64,000 nucleotides of DNA from Geothrix terrae (GTDB lineage: Bacteria; Acidobacteriota; Holophagae; Holophagales; Holophagaceae): NCBI RefSeq assembly GCF_022808775.1, contig NZ_JAKZLA010000009.1, positions 103,805-167,804 of the forward strand. Direction: 5' to 3'. The number at the start of each line of letters is the position of its first letter. Position 1 is the stretch's first letter. Positions 1 through 9,558 of the stretch are shown piece by piece. A program made the translations under genes and the position numbers. The notes under the pieces are model-generated. The model was not told the origin of the DNA. It saw only the letters and a list, made by a program, of their open reading frames with translations, and did no database searches.

Positions 1-332
1 GCGATGCGGTAGGCCTTGGCCTGGTTCTCGGTCAGGTGCTCCAGCATGATGGTCGGCACCGCCTCCCACCCGAGTTTTTGTGCCGCCTGAAGGCGCCCAT
101 GTCCAGCCACGATCTGACCATTCCGGTCGACCAGAATCGGAACATTGAACCCCCACGTCTCGATGCTCCGAGCGATCTTCGTGATCTGCCGTGGGGAGTG
201 CTTCCGAGGGTTGCGTGGGTCGGGACTGATCTCCCCCAACGGCCGCATAACCACTTGAAGAGTCGTATTCCCACAACTTGATGCCCTACACGGGTCCAGC
301 CCAGTTACGAGCGTTGATGCCTTGCCCACCAT
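1..332 (-). CDS. ParB-like N-terminal domain protein, 3' part cut by window edge
   Basis: Reading leftwards, the frame gives the ParB/Srx core seen in phage-borne DNA methylases: a PLGEI..DPRNPRKHSPRQI segment, then GFNVPILVD and the AGHGRLQAA motif, followed by EHLTENQAKAYRI at the edge. The same core occurs in the complete ParB-methyltransferase at 33483-34823, so this is probably the start of a second copy of that kind of gene. I chose the ATG at 332 because GGAG lies nine bases upstream; an ATG at 248, closer to the conserved domain, is the alternative. The C-terminal part, including any methylase domain, is outside the window. Confidence 0.6.
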   Translation of the reverse strand, partial: MVGKASTLVTGLDPCRASSCGNTTLQVVMRPLGEISPDPRNPRKHSPRQITKIARSIETWGFNVPILVDRNGQIVAGHGRLQAAQKLGWEAVPTIMLEHLTENQAKAYRI

Positions 333-926
333 GATGATGATCTCCGATGCAACATCCCCACGATGGGGCTGTGCAATCAGATGATTTCAGATGACCTATG
401 TTTTGCTTGTTCGCCTAGGCGAAAAGAATTCTCAGCTGGCTTCAGATAGAATGCCGGACCATTCCACCAGGTACCTGCACACCGAGAACTAGGTGCTCGT
501 GGGCAAGGGTGGAACGGTGTAATCGTAGGCAGCCAAACCACCCGTGGCTTGACGAATGCTTCACCGGCCAGCAGATACCTGCTTGATATCCGCACTGGAC
601 CAGCGAGCTCGGACGACTGAGTCATTCCGGCTGGATCCTTGGAGGCCGGGGTATCTGCGCGAGGCGCTAATCCGCACTCGCTGTGGAAACCAAGTAGGCT
701 TCCAGCACCAAGTCCTTGGAGGGATAAGCCCTCGGGCGTTGCCCTCCTGGCGAGGCGGCAAAAATGCCTAGATCTAAACACAAGAATGCGTGGCTCTCGC
801 CGGAGATCTATGGAAGTAGAACGGGAAAGCAGAAGGCCCGCCCCAAGGGCGTACAGGTCTTCTGCTGTTCCACGGAATTCATGATTCGGCCCTCTGGAGG
901 TAGCCAGATTCCCAGTCAATTCCAGA
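333..926. other. Gene-free stretch, nothing recognised
   Basis: Roughly 590 bases between the ParB-like start and the DUF3187 gene. A long open frame runs through on the minus strand into the DUF3187 gene but its product is arginine- and serine-rich without any domain and it is out of frame with the real gene. I see no RNA gene or clear hairpin. Confidence 0.4.
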
Positions 927-2069
927 TCAGAAGGAGGCCGTGAGGCTTGCCCCAAACCCCATGTCGGCCGTGTTCTCGTTGTGGGTGATGTTATTGAGAT
1001 ACCGGAATGTGAAAACCAAGTCCTTCTTGATCTGCCAGTGAAATCCCAGATCGTGCTGAAGGCTGGGCCGGTCCAACTTCTGATAGGGCTGTTTCGGGAG
1101 GAAGCCACTCTGAAGATAGAGTTGGAGGAAGGGGCGAACCTTGTGCCATCGACGGTATTCCCAAGCGACATGGGTGCCCCATGCGTCGCGGAAACTGCCA
1201 AATGCCATGGTGTTGTACGCAGCAGATCCACCGGGTCGATGAATGAATCCGAATCCGCCGTAGAAGACGTGTTGCAGGCTGGGCTGCCACCTACCTGTGA
1301 GCCCAAGAGACTGATCCCAGCCGGAGCGAAAGACATCATAGGTTGTGGTCAAGGGCGGCTTGATTGACAGATAGGTGGACAAGGTCCAGGTTGGCCCTTC
1401 TGACAATCGGTGGAGCAGCCCAATCGTCGGATCCTCCGTCTTCCCCCGGATGTGTTGATCACTATAGAAAACCAAATGGCCATGGGTCATCACCATGAGC
1501 GTCACTTGGTTTTGCTTCACCAGATCTCGCCCGAACTGCTCAAATCCAAGCTTATGAAAATCCTCGATAACACCATCCAGGAAACCACCCCCTTGGCTCT
1601 GGAAAGGAAGCTCGGCCCAAACCTCGGTCTGGTCCGTGAGGCCATAACGAACCCGAAGTGAGGTCCGGGCAGTCTCCTCATCGAAGAAGAAAACGAGGGG
1701 GATCGAGGCGTACTCTGAGGCATGCGCGAGCACGAATTCTCGGGTAATCGCAAGCCGACCCTGAGCATCACGCGGCGCCTGGTCCTTCAGGATGTCTGAG
1801 AATTCAAACGTGTTCGCCTGCATGTGATCCAGAGAGATCCGCCAGCGTCCCCGCCCTACGGGAGTGGGGTCCACCGGTTGGTAGACCATTGGGAGCAAGA
1901 AAAGAGGGAACATCTCTCTCGTCGGGGAGGGGCCCATTTCCATCGGCTGCTGGGCACAGAGAGGGATGAGACTTCCCGACATGAGTGCCAAGTGAAAACC
2001 GAGTCTTTTCACCCAAGTGGCTGATGATGCCTGGTTGGATCGCATGTGGCATTCTCCAATTCTCGCCAA
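927..2069 (-). CDS. DUF3187-family outer-membrane protein
   Basis: A 380-residue protein whose leader (hydrophobic stretch LGFHLALMSGSLIPLCAQ, about residues 23-40, with the N-terminal 20 residues probably not translated) predicts export. The mature part is rich in alternating beta strands with aromatic girdles, contains a long acidic loop around a PRDAQGRLAITREFVLAH segment, and ends in TADMGFGASLTASF, a terminal strand with C-terminal Phe as in barrel proteins recognised by BamA. The pattern (YGLTDQTEVWAELPF, then F-ENTADMGF near the end) fits the DUF3187 family, which has no known function. It stands alone, with gene-free DNA on both sides. Start choice is uncertain; a later Met (MRSNQ) is also possible. 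Confidence 0.7.
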   Translation of the reverse strand: MARIGECHMRSNQASSATWVKRLGFHLALMSGSLIPLCAQQPMEMGPSPTREMFPLFLLPMVYQPVDPTPVGRGRWRISLDHMQANTFEFSDILKDQAPRDAQGRLAITREFVLAHASEYASIPLVFFFDEETARTSLRVRYGLTDQTEVWAELPFQSQGGGFLDGVIEDFHKLGFEQFGRDLVKQNQVTLMVMTHGHLVFYSDQHIRGKTEDPTIGLLHRLSEGPTWTLSTYLSIKPPLTTTYDVFRSGWDQSLGLTGRWQPSLQHVFYGGFGFIHRPGGSAAYNTMAFGSFRDAWGTHVAWEYRRWHKVRPFLQLYLQSGFLPKQPYQKLDRPSLQHDLGFHWQIKKDLVFTFRYLNNITHNENTADMGFGASLTASF

Positions 2070-2534
2070 TCCTTTTCAGGCCAGAGCGGTGCTCCGTTTC
2101 TCGCAATCAGATGCCGTGACTCAAGACGAATGGGCCCTGTTGCTGAATGAAAGGCGCTGTCCTCCGAATTGCTTGTTGGTAGAGATGGCTCGAAGAGTTC
2201 GAATGCAGCAGACGAAATACGCTGAATGGCGGTGGACCGCCTCCTTCAGAACAACTTTTGAATTCCGTCTTGATTGATAATTTCTCTAAGAAGGCGTTTG
2301 AGCAGTCCCTGTATGATGGCCAACCGAATCGAGTCAGGCTAAAACATCCCCCCAGGCTCAACAGTGAGCAGATCCACGGCTGGACAGAAGATCAGGAATC
2401 GGTCGTGGAATTCGGTACAAGCCCCTGTTGGGGCGGCGGGGAGGGAGACGATCTGTGATCGCCTCCCTCCCTGCCTAGATCACGCCTTTGGAACGAGTTG
2501 ATGGGTCAGCCTGCGTTCCTAAGAGACATCCTGT
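2070..2534. other. Intergenic stretch with one stem-loop
   Basis: No supported gene. Short frames on both strands have no start signal or domain. The only structure I see is the hairpin at 2440-2470. Confidence 0.4.
2440..2470 (-). terminator. Stem-loop downstream of the barrel gene at 2535
   Basis: GGAGGGAGACGATC and GATCGCCTCCCTCC form a 14-bp stem with one mismatch around a TGT loop. It lies about 65 bases past the stop of the leftward gene 2535-3122. There is no U-run, so it may be a transcript-stabilising hairpin instead of a classic intrinsic terminator. Confidence 0.5.
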
Positions 2535-3122
2535 TCAGAATCGAAAGATGAAGCTCGCATTGATGGCAGGCGCATCTACCGTGGGCTTGCCGGTGTAACC
2601 CCGAGGAGCGAAATCGGCCACTTCGGGCTTGTACCGGCTCCAGGTGTAGCGCAGCTCGGCGCCCAGGTTCTTGGTGAACATCCAGCCTCCCTCCACAGCG
2701 CTGTAGACAGATTTCGGGGTGTCGCTGGAGGAATATCCGCGGCCGGTGAGCTCGAATTTGGCCAAGCCGAACCCGAGGCCGGCGCCAAGGTAGGGCCCCT
2801 CGTTCACCTTCCCGCGGAGGAAGTAGTTGTAGTCCGCGCCGATCTGATACGTCTGGACCTTGCGGTCCACCCCGGACTCCGACTTCTTGAAATAGGTGTA
2901 GTCGAACCGGGGCACGATGGCATGGCCTCCCTGGAAACCGATGACCATGTGGGCACCGATGCCCGCTCCTGGCTTACCGTCCAGCCAATCCTTACTGGAC
3001 AGAGGGCCCACTGGGATGGCCGCAGAAACCTGCCCGCCGAAGCTTAAATCCTGGGCAGAGAGGGAGGCGCCGCTGATCACGAGCGCTGACAGGCCGAGGG
3101 CCAGGTGGTGGACTTTACGCAT
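2535..3122 (-). CDS. Small outer-membrane beta-barrel protein (opacity/OmpW-like)
   Basis: 195 residues. A clear signal peptide (MRKVHHLALGLSALVISG, cleavage after SLSAQ) is followed by short amphipathic strands: GGQVSAAIPVG, GAGIGAHMVIGFQ, a GPYLGAGLGFGLAKFEL strand typical of the eight-stranded porin_OMP family, and a last strand INASFIFRF ending in Phe. AAGGAG stands seven bases before the ATG and fixes the start. Likely a structural or adhesin-like surface protein; the fold is seen, the role is not. It is monocistronic. Confidence 0.7.
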   Translation of the reverse strand: MRKVHHLALGLSALVISGASLSAQDLSFGGQVSAAIPVGPLSSKDWLDGKPGAGIGAHMVIGFQGGHAIVPRFDYTYFKKSESGVDRKVQTYQIGADYNYFLRGKVNEGPYLGAGLGFGLAKFELTGRGYSSSDTPKSVYSAVEGGWMFTKNLGAELRYTWSRYKPEVADFAPRGYTGKPTVDAPAINASFIFRF

Positions 3123-3289
3123 GATTCACTCCTTGGTGATGACACATCCCAGATTGGGATGAGGGGTTAATTCCGATCGCTGGATCGGAAGGGAAAAGAG
3201 GCATTCCTGTTAGGTCTTGATGGCGACCGTCTGTCGAAGGCACCGACCATCCATAGACAACGTCTATTGGGGATTCCGATGCTTCCGGT

Positions 3290-4024
3290 TCATGGCGACT
3301 CGGGTTCGAGGTAATAGTCTGGGATTCTCAATCCATTCAGGTTGAACCTGAGGAAGTGGGTCACCAGGCGCGGCACGTCGTCCTCGTCACAGGGCGGCTC
3401 ATTCAGAAGCCGGGCAAGGATGTCCTGGTGGCAGAGGAAGAAGATCAACTGTGCATGAATGCTCATGCCCATCCGCACCAAGCCATCGTGATCCAGGTCG
3501 GATCTGAGAACGCGAAGGCAGCGGTTCAAATACTCAATGTGTGGCTGAATCGCTTCCATCAAACTGCTCATCGATTCTTCAGGTGGGTAGATCATGGATT
3601 TCGCGATGAGAACCAGGATGGCTCGTTCAAGTTCAGGATCTTTGTCGGGGGGCAGGTTGGACTTCTGGCGGAGGCTCATCCGGATGAATTCGCGAATGTA
3701 GGCTCGAAGTGCGGTGACCGCTTGTCGAAGCACCGCAGCCTTGCCCGCAAATGGGCCGACTGGCAATGGCGGCATTGGCAATGTCTTGGCGGTGTGTATC
3801 GCCATCCGAGAGGCGAGGTGAAGTGAGGCGGCATGCAGACCGGCCTTTCCTCCGAAGTGGAAGGAGATGAGGCTGCTGTTGACTCCTGCCGCATCGGCGA
3901 TCTCTCGGATGGAGGCGCCTTCGAACCCCTTCTCGGCGAAGATGCGGATGGCGGCCTTCAATAGCATCAGTCTCGAGTTCGTGATCGGCGCAGGCGTGTT
4001 CAGGTTGTCTCTGGAGTCAGTCAT
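3290..4024 (-). CDS. TetR/AcrR-family repressor of the efflux operon
   Basis: 244 residues. The N-terminal TetR helix-turn-helix is plain: RLMLLKAAIRIFAEKGFEGAS, then IREIADAAGVNSSLISFHFG with the GVNSSLISFHFGGK recognition helix (residues about 17-62). The longer C-terminal part resembles the CecR/DUF1956 type of ligand domain. Its ATG overlaps the stop of the RND-TolC gene by four bases (ATGA), so it is the last gene of the efflux operon and probably the drug-sensing autoregulator of that operon. The effector is unknown. Confidence 0.85.
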   Translation of the reverse strand: MTDSRDNLNTPAPITNSRLMLLKAAIRIFAEKGFEGASIREIADAAGVNSSLISFHFGGKAGLHAASLHLASRMAIHTAKTLPMPPLPVGPFAGKAAVLRQAVTALRAYIREFIRMSLRQKSNLPPDKDPELERAILVLIAKSMIYPPEESMSSLMEAIQPHIEYLNRCLRVLRSDLDHDGLVRMGMSIHAQLIFFLCHQDILARLLNEPPCDEDDVPRLVTHFLRFNLNGLRIPDYYLEPESP

Positions 4025-7000
4025 TGGTTCAGGCCTCCTCCGAGCAGTCGATCCAGCTCGGCGCGCGTGAGATCAAGCCCCAGGCGAGCGGCGAGAAGTT
4101 CGGCCTCGGAAACATTGGCCTCGGCATCCGCTTCCAACTTTTTTGAGACTGGGATCAGTCCGGACTTGTGCTGATTCTCAGCCAGGCGGGCCTTTTCTGC
4201 GTTCATGGCATACGCATCTTCAGCGGCCTCTGACAGGATTCGCGCCGTTTCCACCTTACGGAGCAGCCGATCGAGATCGATCTCAGTACGGTTGCGCACC
4301 CGGTCGTAGTTGCTCGAGGCTTGGCTCGCAAGGGCAGCCCGCTGGTGGACCACACCGGATCGCTTGCCCCAGTCAAAAATGGTCCAACTCAGGGAGAGCC
4401 CGTAGGAGGTGGAGTTGGCTTGGACGAAAGGGAGTCCATCTTGGTGGGTCTGACGGATGAAGGCACCCAGTTCCGGAATGTATTCGGATTTGCCTGCCTT
4501 GAGGGCGCTGCGGCTCTTCTCGAGAGAGGCCTGGGCTACTGCCAGATCGGGATTGGACTTCCGGATCTGATCCAGCATCGCTTCACGCGCTGGAAGCGGC
4601 CGTGCTTCAGTGGAGACAGGGGCAAGGTCCAGACGTGTCTGAAGGGGTTCACCCATCAAGTCGTTGAGTTCCGACGTGAGATCAGAGGCGGTGGCCTGAG
4701 CGGTACTCAGCTTGTAGCGGTTCTGAAGGAGCTTTGCCCGACTCCCGATTTGCTGCACCTTCAGGGCATTCCCCGCTTTGACGGCATCTTGGGCATCCAG
4801 ATCCTGGGATTCGGCCGCAGCCACGCCTGCCTGAGCAGCCGTGATTTGGGCCTGAGCGATCAGAAGGCCGTAGTAAGCCTGGCGTGTCTGATAGGCGATC
4901 TCGGTCTCCATCTTTCGCAGCTCGGCCGTTGCCACCCGCTCCTCGGCAGAGGCGACCTCGTTCCCATGGTGGATCTTGAAAAGCTGGGTGAGGGGCTGAC
5001 TCAAGGTGATGTTCTGATAGAAAAGATGCGTCTTACCCTGGCCCAGATTGGCATCCTGGGTCGGGAAGGGCCCCAGGCCCGGCACGGTTCCGAGGGAGCC
5101 TGCTGGAACGGTCATGAATGGCTGATCGTTGCGCTTCAACCACGTGGCATCCATTGCGAGTTGCGGGAAGTAGTCGGCTCGCGCCGTGCGTTTCTTCCCC
5201 GCTGCCTCATCGACCTTGGCCCGGGCGATGCGGATTGCCGCACTGTGGTCGAGGGCGCTGGCCACAGCCTGCTCGAGAGTCAGGTGCTTCGGTTCCGACC
5301 CCCCCGCACTGAGCGGGGACGCCAGGACCAAGGCCAGGATGAACATCGGGACGACCGAAACCACCCGACTTCCAGTGGATGAGCTCTCTTTGGATCGGAA
5401 CACGAGCACGTAGATGACGGGGACCACCAGAAGCGTGAAGAACATCGAGAAGATCAGACCGACCGCGAGGACGCTGGCCAGAGGGCTCCACATCTTCGAG
5501 CCCGAAAGAACCATGGGTGTTACGCCGACGGCCGCAGCCATGGTGGTGAGGAAGATGGGTCGCAGTCGACGCTCACCGGCGAGGGTGGCGGCCTCCACAA
5601 GGGGGATACCCTCGCGCAGCTTCTCCTTGATGTAGTCGATAAGGATGATGGCGTTCCGGACCACGATGCCGCAGAGGCTGATCATGCCCATGAAAGCCGT
5701 GAAACCGAAGGAATTGCGGGTTATGAGGAGGCCCACGACCACACCAAAGAGCGAAAGTGGAATGGAAGCCATGACGACCAGGGGTTCGACCAGGTTCCGG
5801 AACTGGATCATGAGGATGAAGAAGATGGCCAGGAGACTGATGCCAAGGGCCACAACCATCTCGGGCTGTGTTTCTTCCTGGTTGGCAAATTCGCCGCCCA
5901 GTTCGAGCCGGTACCCGGGAGGAAGCTTCAGAGCCTTCACCTTCGGCAGAGCGTCCTTGAGGATGGAAGAGGCATAGGTCCTCGGTGCCTGGAGGCAGCG
6001 GACGGTCAGGGTGCGCACGCCGTTCCTGCGCACGAGACGGCTGGTCTGCCAGGTGGGAGCAAGATCCGCGATGGCCCGCAGGGGTACCTTCCCGTTGGTG
6101 ATGGAAGAACCGACGTACGTGTTTCGCACATCATCGAAGGTGGCACGGTGGGCAGGGTCGACCCTCAGGACGAGGTTCACCGCCCGGTCGCCCTCCCAGA
6201 ACGTGCTGACGGGTGCACCATCGAAGGCGCCATAGAGGAGGTTCGACACGCCCATGTGGGTGATGCCCAGGCGGTTGGCCAGCTCCGTATTAAGGTCCAC
6301 ATTGATCATGGGGGAGTCGTTCCGGTAGTCGGTGTGGAGGAACTGGGCCCGGGGGTCTTTCTGGAGGATGTCCCCGATCTGCTCACCGATGGCTTTCAGC
6401 TTCGCCTCGTCATCCCCGGAGATCCGGAACTCGATGGGCGCCTCCATCACAGCTCCCTGCTGGAGTTCCTGAACCAGGACCATGCCCTCGGGCGCCAGAC
6501 GTGCCAGGCGTGACCGGAGCTCCTCCACGAGCGCCGTGGTGGCCTTCACGTCCACCGTGTTCACGATGAACTGGCCGTAGGCAGGATCGGGCTGCTGTGG
6601 GTTCACGTTGTAGTAGAAGCGGGGGGAGCTCTGCCCCACGAAGCCGGCAAGGTGAGTCACCCGCTTGTCGCGGAGGAGTTCGCCCTCGATGCGCTTCATG
6701 GTGGCGTCCGTGGCCTCGATGCGTGTTCCCTGGGGCATCCAGAGGTCAACGACGAACTGGTTGCGTTCGGCGTTGGGGAAGAATTCCTGGGGGACAAACC
6801 GGAATAGGAAGGCACCCAGGACAATTCCTGCCACGCCCAGGCCGACCGCGAGCATGGGCTTGGACATGAAGTACGTAATGGCCTTCTTGTAGGCGACCTG
6901 GAGGAGATCCAGGGCATTGAACTTCTTGACGTGATCCGTGGGCTCCGCGTCGTGGTCGTGCAAACCTTTATGGATGAAGGTCCTGCAGAGGAGGGGGGTG

Positions 7001-8451
7001 ACAAAGACCGCCACGAGGAAGGAGACGGAGAGGGCTACCGCCACGGTGATGGGGAGGGCCAGGATGAACTCACCGGCACTGCCTGAGATGATGATCAGGG
7101 GCAGGAAGGAGGCGATGATCGTGAGGGTCGCCGCCAGCACCGGCACGAGCACTTCCGTGGCAGACCGCCAGGCAGCTTCGGGTCGCGGGACCTTGTGATC
7201 CAGTAGCTCCACGTAGTTGTCGGCGATGACGATGGCGTCGTCCACGACGATGCCGAGCACCACGATCAGGGCTGCGATGGAGACCTGGTGGAGTTGGATC
7301 CCGAAGACGTTCATGACGGCGATGGTCGTCAACATGGTCGTTGGGATGGCCAGTGCCGCGATGAGCGAGACCCGGAACGGCAGCAGGAGGACCGTCACGA
7401 CGATGACGCACCCGATAGCGATGAGGAACTCACGGCCCATGTGGGTCATCCGCTCTTCCACGACTTGCGGCTGGTTCGCGATGTAGTCCATGTGGAGATC
7501 GGGCGGGAGCATAGGTTTGACCCGGTGGTTGAGCACCTCGGTCACCTTGTCGCCCATCTCGACGATGTTGTGCCCTTTCTGCATCTCCACGGAGATCATC
7601 AGGGCGGGCTTGCCGTCGTAGCGGACCATGAATTCCGGATCCTGGTACCGACGCTCCACACTGGCGAAGTCCCCGATGTAGATTGGCTGCCCGGTCGGGG
7701 ACATGCCGACCATCACCTTCTTGATCTGTTCTTCCGTGTTGAAGGACCCCGTCGTGTGGAGGGGGATCTGGCCGTTGTCCGTGCGGGCGTTCCCGGCGGC
7801 CTGAATCTCGTTTCTCTGATTCAGCGCTCCCACGATTTGCCGGGGATCCGTGAAGTACTGGCTCATGCGCTCGAGGCTGCTGGTCACCCAGATCTGTTCG
7901 TTCTGCCGGCCGTAGACCGCGATCTTACCGACCTCGGGCACGGTGCGAAGGGCATCCTGGATCGTGTCCACGTAATCGCGCAGCTCACGGTAGCCGTAGC
8001 GTTCGCCGCTCACGCAGATGAGCATGGCCACGGTGTCTCCGAAATCCGAATCCACCACCGGTCCCATCACCTCGCCCGGCAATTCTGTGGCCTTCACCAG
8101 GTTCATCTCGTGGCGCAGCTTCGCCCAGAACACATCCGGAGTCTTGACATTCTTCTCCAGCTCCACGTTGATGATCGCGAGGCCAGGTCGGCTGGTGGAG
8201 TAGGTCTTCTCCTTACGCACTTCCTGGAACTTGAAGATGTGCGATTCCAGAGTCTTGGTGACCTGCTTCTCCACCTGTTCCGTGGTGGCACCAGGATACA
8301 TGGCGGCGACGATACCGGTCCGGATGGTGATGCTCGGGTCCTCGGTACGAGGCATGCCCATCAGGGCGTGAATCCCCAGCGCCACGGCCATGATGACGAG
8401 AATGGCCGTGATGGTCGGGTAGCGTAGGAAGGCTTTGATGGCTTTGTTCAT
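4021..8451 (-). CDS. RND efflux permease fused to a TolC-type outer-membrane channel
   Basis: 1476 residues in one frame. Residues 1 to about 1030 are an AcrB-like proton-driven pump: N-terminal membrane helix, TM4 with the proton-relay pair Asp404-Asp405 (GIVVDDAIVIADN), and TM10 with GIVVRNAIILID, where Arg932 stands where AcrB has Lys940. After the last helix and FRSKESS a hydrophobic signal-like segment follows (about 1030-1052, VVPMFILALVLASPLSAGG). Residues 1055-1476 are a full TolC/OMF domain beginning HLTLEQAVASALDHSAAI and rich in coiled-coil heptads. Fusions of CusA-type pumps to TolC are known in other phyla. The internal leader suggests the channel half is re-exported, perhaps cleaved off. 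Start ATG is two bases after the adaptor stop. Substrate is unknown; HAE1-like by motif. Confidence 0.9.
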   Translation of the reverse strand: MNKAIKAFLRYPTITAILVIMAVALGIHALMGMPRTEDPSITIRTGIVAAMYPGATTEQVEKQVTKTLESHIFKFQEVRKEKTYSTSRPGLAIINVELEKNVKTPDVFWAKLRHEMNLVKATELPGEVMGPVVDSDFGDTVAMLICVSGERYGYRELRDYVDTIQDALRTVPEVGKIAVYGRQNEQIWVTSSLERMSQYFTDPRQIVGALNQRNEIQAAGNARTDNGQIPLHTTGSFNTEEQIKKVMVGMSPTGQPIYIGDFASVERRYQDPEFMVRYDGKPALMISVEMQKGHNIVEMGDKVTEVLNHRVKPMLPPDLHMDYIANQPQVVEERMTHMGREFLIAIGCVIVVTVLLLPFRVSLIAALAIPTTMLTTIAVMNVFGIQLHQVSIAALIVVLGIVVDDAIVIADNYVELLDHKVPRPEAAWRSATEVLVPVLAATLTIIASFLPLIIISGSAGEFILALPITVAVALSVSFLVAVFVTPLLCRTFIHKGLHDHDAEPTDHVKKFNALDLLQVAYKKAITYFMSKPMLAVGLGVAGIVLGAFLFRFVPQEFFPNAERNQFVVDLWMPQGTRIEATDATMKRIEGELLRDKRVTHLAGFVGQSSPRFYYNVNPQQPDPAYGQFIVNTVDVKATTALVEELRSRLARLAPEGMVLVQELQQGAVMEAPIEFRISGDDEAKLKAIGEQIGDILQKDPRAQFLHTDYRNDSPMINVDLNTELANRLGITHMGVSNLLYGAFDGAPVSTFWEGDRAVNLVLRVDPAHRATFDDVRNTYVGSSITNGKVPLRAIADLAPTWQTSRLVRRNGVRTLTVRCLQAPRTYASSILKDALPKVKALKLPPGYRLELGGEFANQEETQPEMVVALGISLLAIFFILMIQFRNLVEPLVVMASIPLSLFGVVVGLLITRNSFGFTAFMGMISLCGIVVRNAIILIDYIKEKLREGIPLVEAATLAGERRLRPIFLTTMAAAVGVTPMVLSGSKMWSPLASVLAVGLIFSMFFTLLVVPVIYVLVFRSKESSSTGSRVVSVVPMFILALVLASPLSAGGSEPKHLTLEQAVASALDHSAAIRIARAKVDEAAGKKRTARADYFPQLAMDATWLKRNDQPFMTVPAGSLGTVPGLGPFPTQDANLGQGKTHLFYQNITLSQPLTQLFKIHHGNEVASAEERVATAELRKMETEIAYQTRQAYYGLLIAQAQITAAQAGVAAAESQDLDAQDAVKAGNALKVQQIGSRAKLLQNRYKLSTAQATASDLTSELNDLMGEPLQTRLDLAPVSTEARPLPAREAMLDQIRKSNPDLAVAQASLEKSRSALKAGKSEYIPELGAFIRQTHQDGLPFVQANSTSYGLSLSWTIFDWGKRSGVVHQRAALASQASSNYDRVRNRTEIDLDRLLRKVETARILSEAAEDAYAMNAEKARLAENQHKSGLIPVSKKLEADAEANVSEAELLAARLGLDLTRAELDRLLGGGLNQ

Positions 8452-8453
8452 GG

Positions 8454-9533
8454 CTACTTACCCCCCTGGACGGGTTCGGCGCTCATGCCGTTACGCAGGG
8501 TGTTCTGGCCGGCCACCACGATGGATTCGTTCCCTGTAAGGCCGGATCGAATCTGGATGCTGCGCCCGTACACCGCCCCCACTTCCACTCGCTTTGAGTA
8601 GACTCGCTGCTGATCGGGGAAGAACTGAAATACCTGGGTGGCGCCTTGGGGATCCCGAACGATGGCTTCGGAGGGCAGGGTTAGCATGTCCAAATGCTGC
8701 GATCCGGTGATGGAGACCTCGGCAACCATGCCCACCTTGAGCTCACGTTGCGGATTGGGGACGCTGACGCGAGCCATGTAGGTGCGCGTCGCCGGATCGG
8801 CTGAAATGTTCACCACCCGCACGCGGCCCTGGAAGAGGCGGCCGGGTAAAGCGGGAATCGTGACCGAGGCGGACTGCCCCACCTTCACGAGCCTTACGTC
8901 GGTTTCTGGGATTCCGACGTTCACCTCAATGGGATCCAGCTGCGCGATTTCGAAGACGGGCTGGCCTGCGCCCACCATGACGCCCGGCTCCACCATCCGC
9001 CGCGCGATGAAACCGTTGATGGGTGCCACCAGTCTGGCTTCGGCCAGGTTCTTGCGAGCCACGCCTTCCCCAGCGATCGCCTGCTGAAGCTGCTCGCGGG
9101 AGGCGTCCCGGGCCGCAGTAAACTTTGCGAAATCATTGGGCGCTAGGCTCTGAGTGTCGAACAGCTGCTTCATGCGGCGGAATTCCTGGTCTGCCTGGTC
9201 CGCTCCCGCCCTTGCAGCCGCCACCTGGGCACGGGCTGCTTCCACTGCATGGGCGAGGTTCTCGGCATCTAGGACGGCCAGGAGCTGTCCCTTCCGCACT
9301 GGCTCGCCTTCCCTCAGAAGGACCTGAACCGCCCGGCCCGGCACCTGAAAGGCCACCATGGAGGATCCACCCTGGGGCGTCAGGGTGCCGCTGACGCCAA
9401 CGCGTTCCAGTTCCTGGACACGGGTGGGCTGTGCCACCGAGATATTGACCTTGGCGGTCTCGACGGCCTCCCGGTGGCTCCCGCAGGCAAGGATCAGGCA
9501 CAGAGGAGATAGGATGAGAAGTTTGCGTTGCAT
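8454..9533 (-). CDS. HlyD/MFP-family periplasmic adaptor lipoprotein
   Basis: 359 residues from the ATG at 9533, which has AGGAG six bases upstream; the frame is open further upstream but lacks a leader. MQRKLLILSPLCLILAC gives a lipobox with Cys17, so the protein is a lipid-anchored adaptor. Then come the barrel-sandwich (biotinyl-lipoyl-like) halves around VPGRAVQVLLREGEPVRKGQLLAVLD and VAPINGFIARRMVEPGVMVGAGQ, an alpha-hairpin rich in Ala/Gln between them, and the beta-barrel and membrane-proximal domains at the end. It would bridge the pump and its TolC part encoded just downstream. Confidence 0.9.
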   Translation of the reverse strand: MQRKLLILSPLCLILACGSHREAVETAKVNISVAQPTRVQELERVGVSGTLTPQGGSSMVAFQVPGRAVQVLLREGEPVRKGQLLAVLDAENLAHAVEAARAQVAAARAGADQADQEFRRMKQLFDTQSLAPNDFAKFTAARDASREQLQQAIAGEGVARKNLAEARLVAPINGFIARRMVEPGVMVGAGQPVFEIAQLDPIEVNVGIPETDVRLVKVGQSASVTIPALPGRLFQGRVRVVNISADPATRTYMARVSVPNPQRELKVGMVAEVSITGSQHLDMLTLPSEAIVRDPQGATQVFQFFPDQQRVYSKRVEVGAVYGRSIQIRSGLTGNESIVVAGQNTLRNGMSAEPVQGGK

Positions 9534-9558
9534 GGAATTCTCCTGAAATGGGAAAAGG

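Noticed and set aside
377..1339. 320-codon open frame on the minus strand
   Set aside because: Overlaps the DUF3187 gene in another frame, arginine/serine-rich, no start signal, no domain.
7288..8427. 379-codon open frame on the plus strand inside the RND gene
   Set aside because: His/Asp-rich mirror of a high-GC gene; the opposite strand has clear RND motifs.
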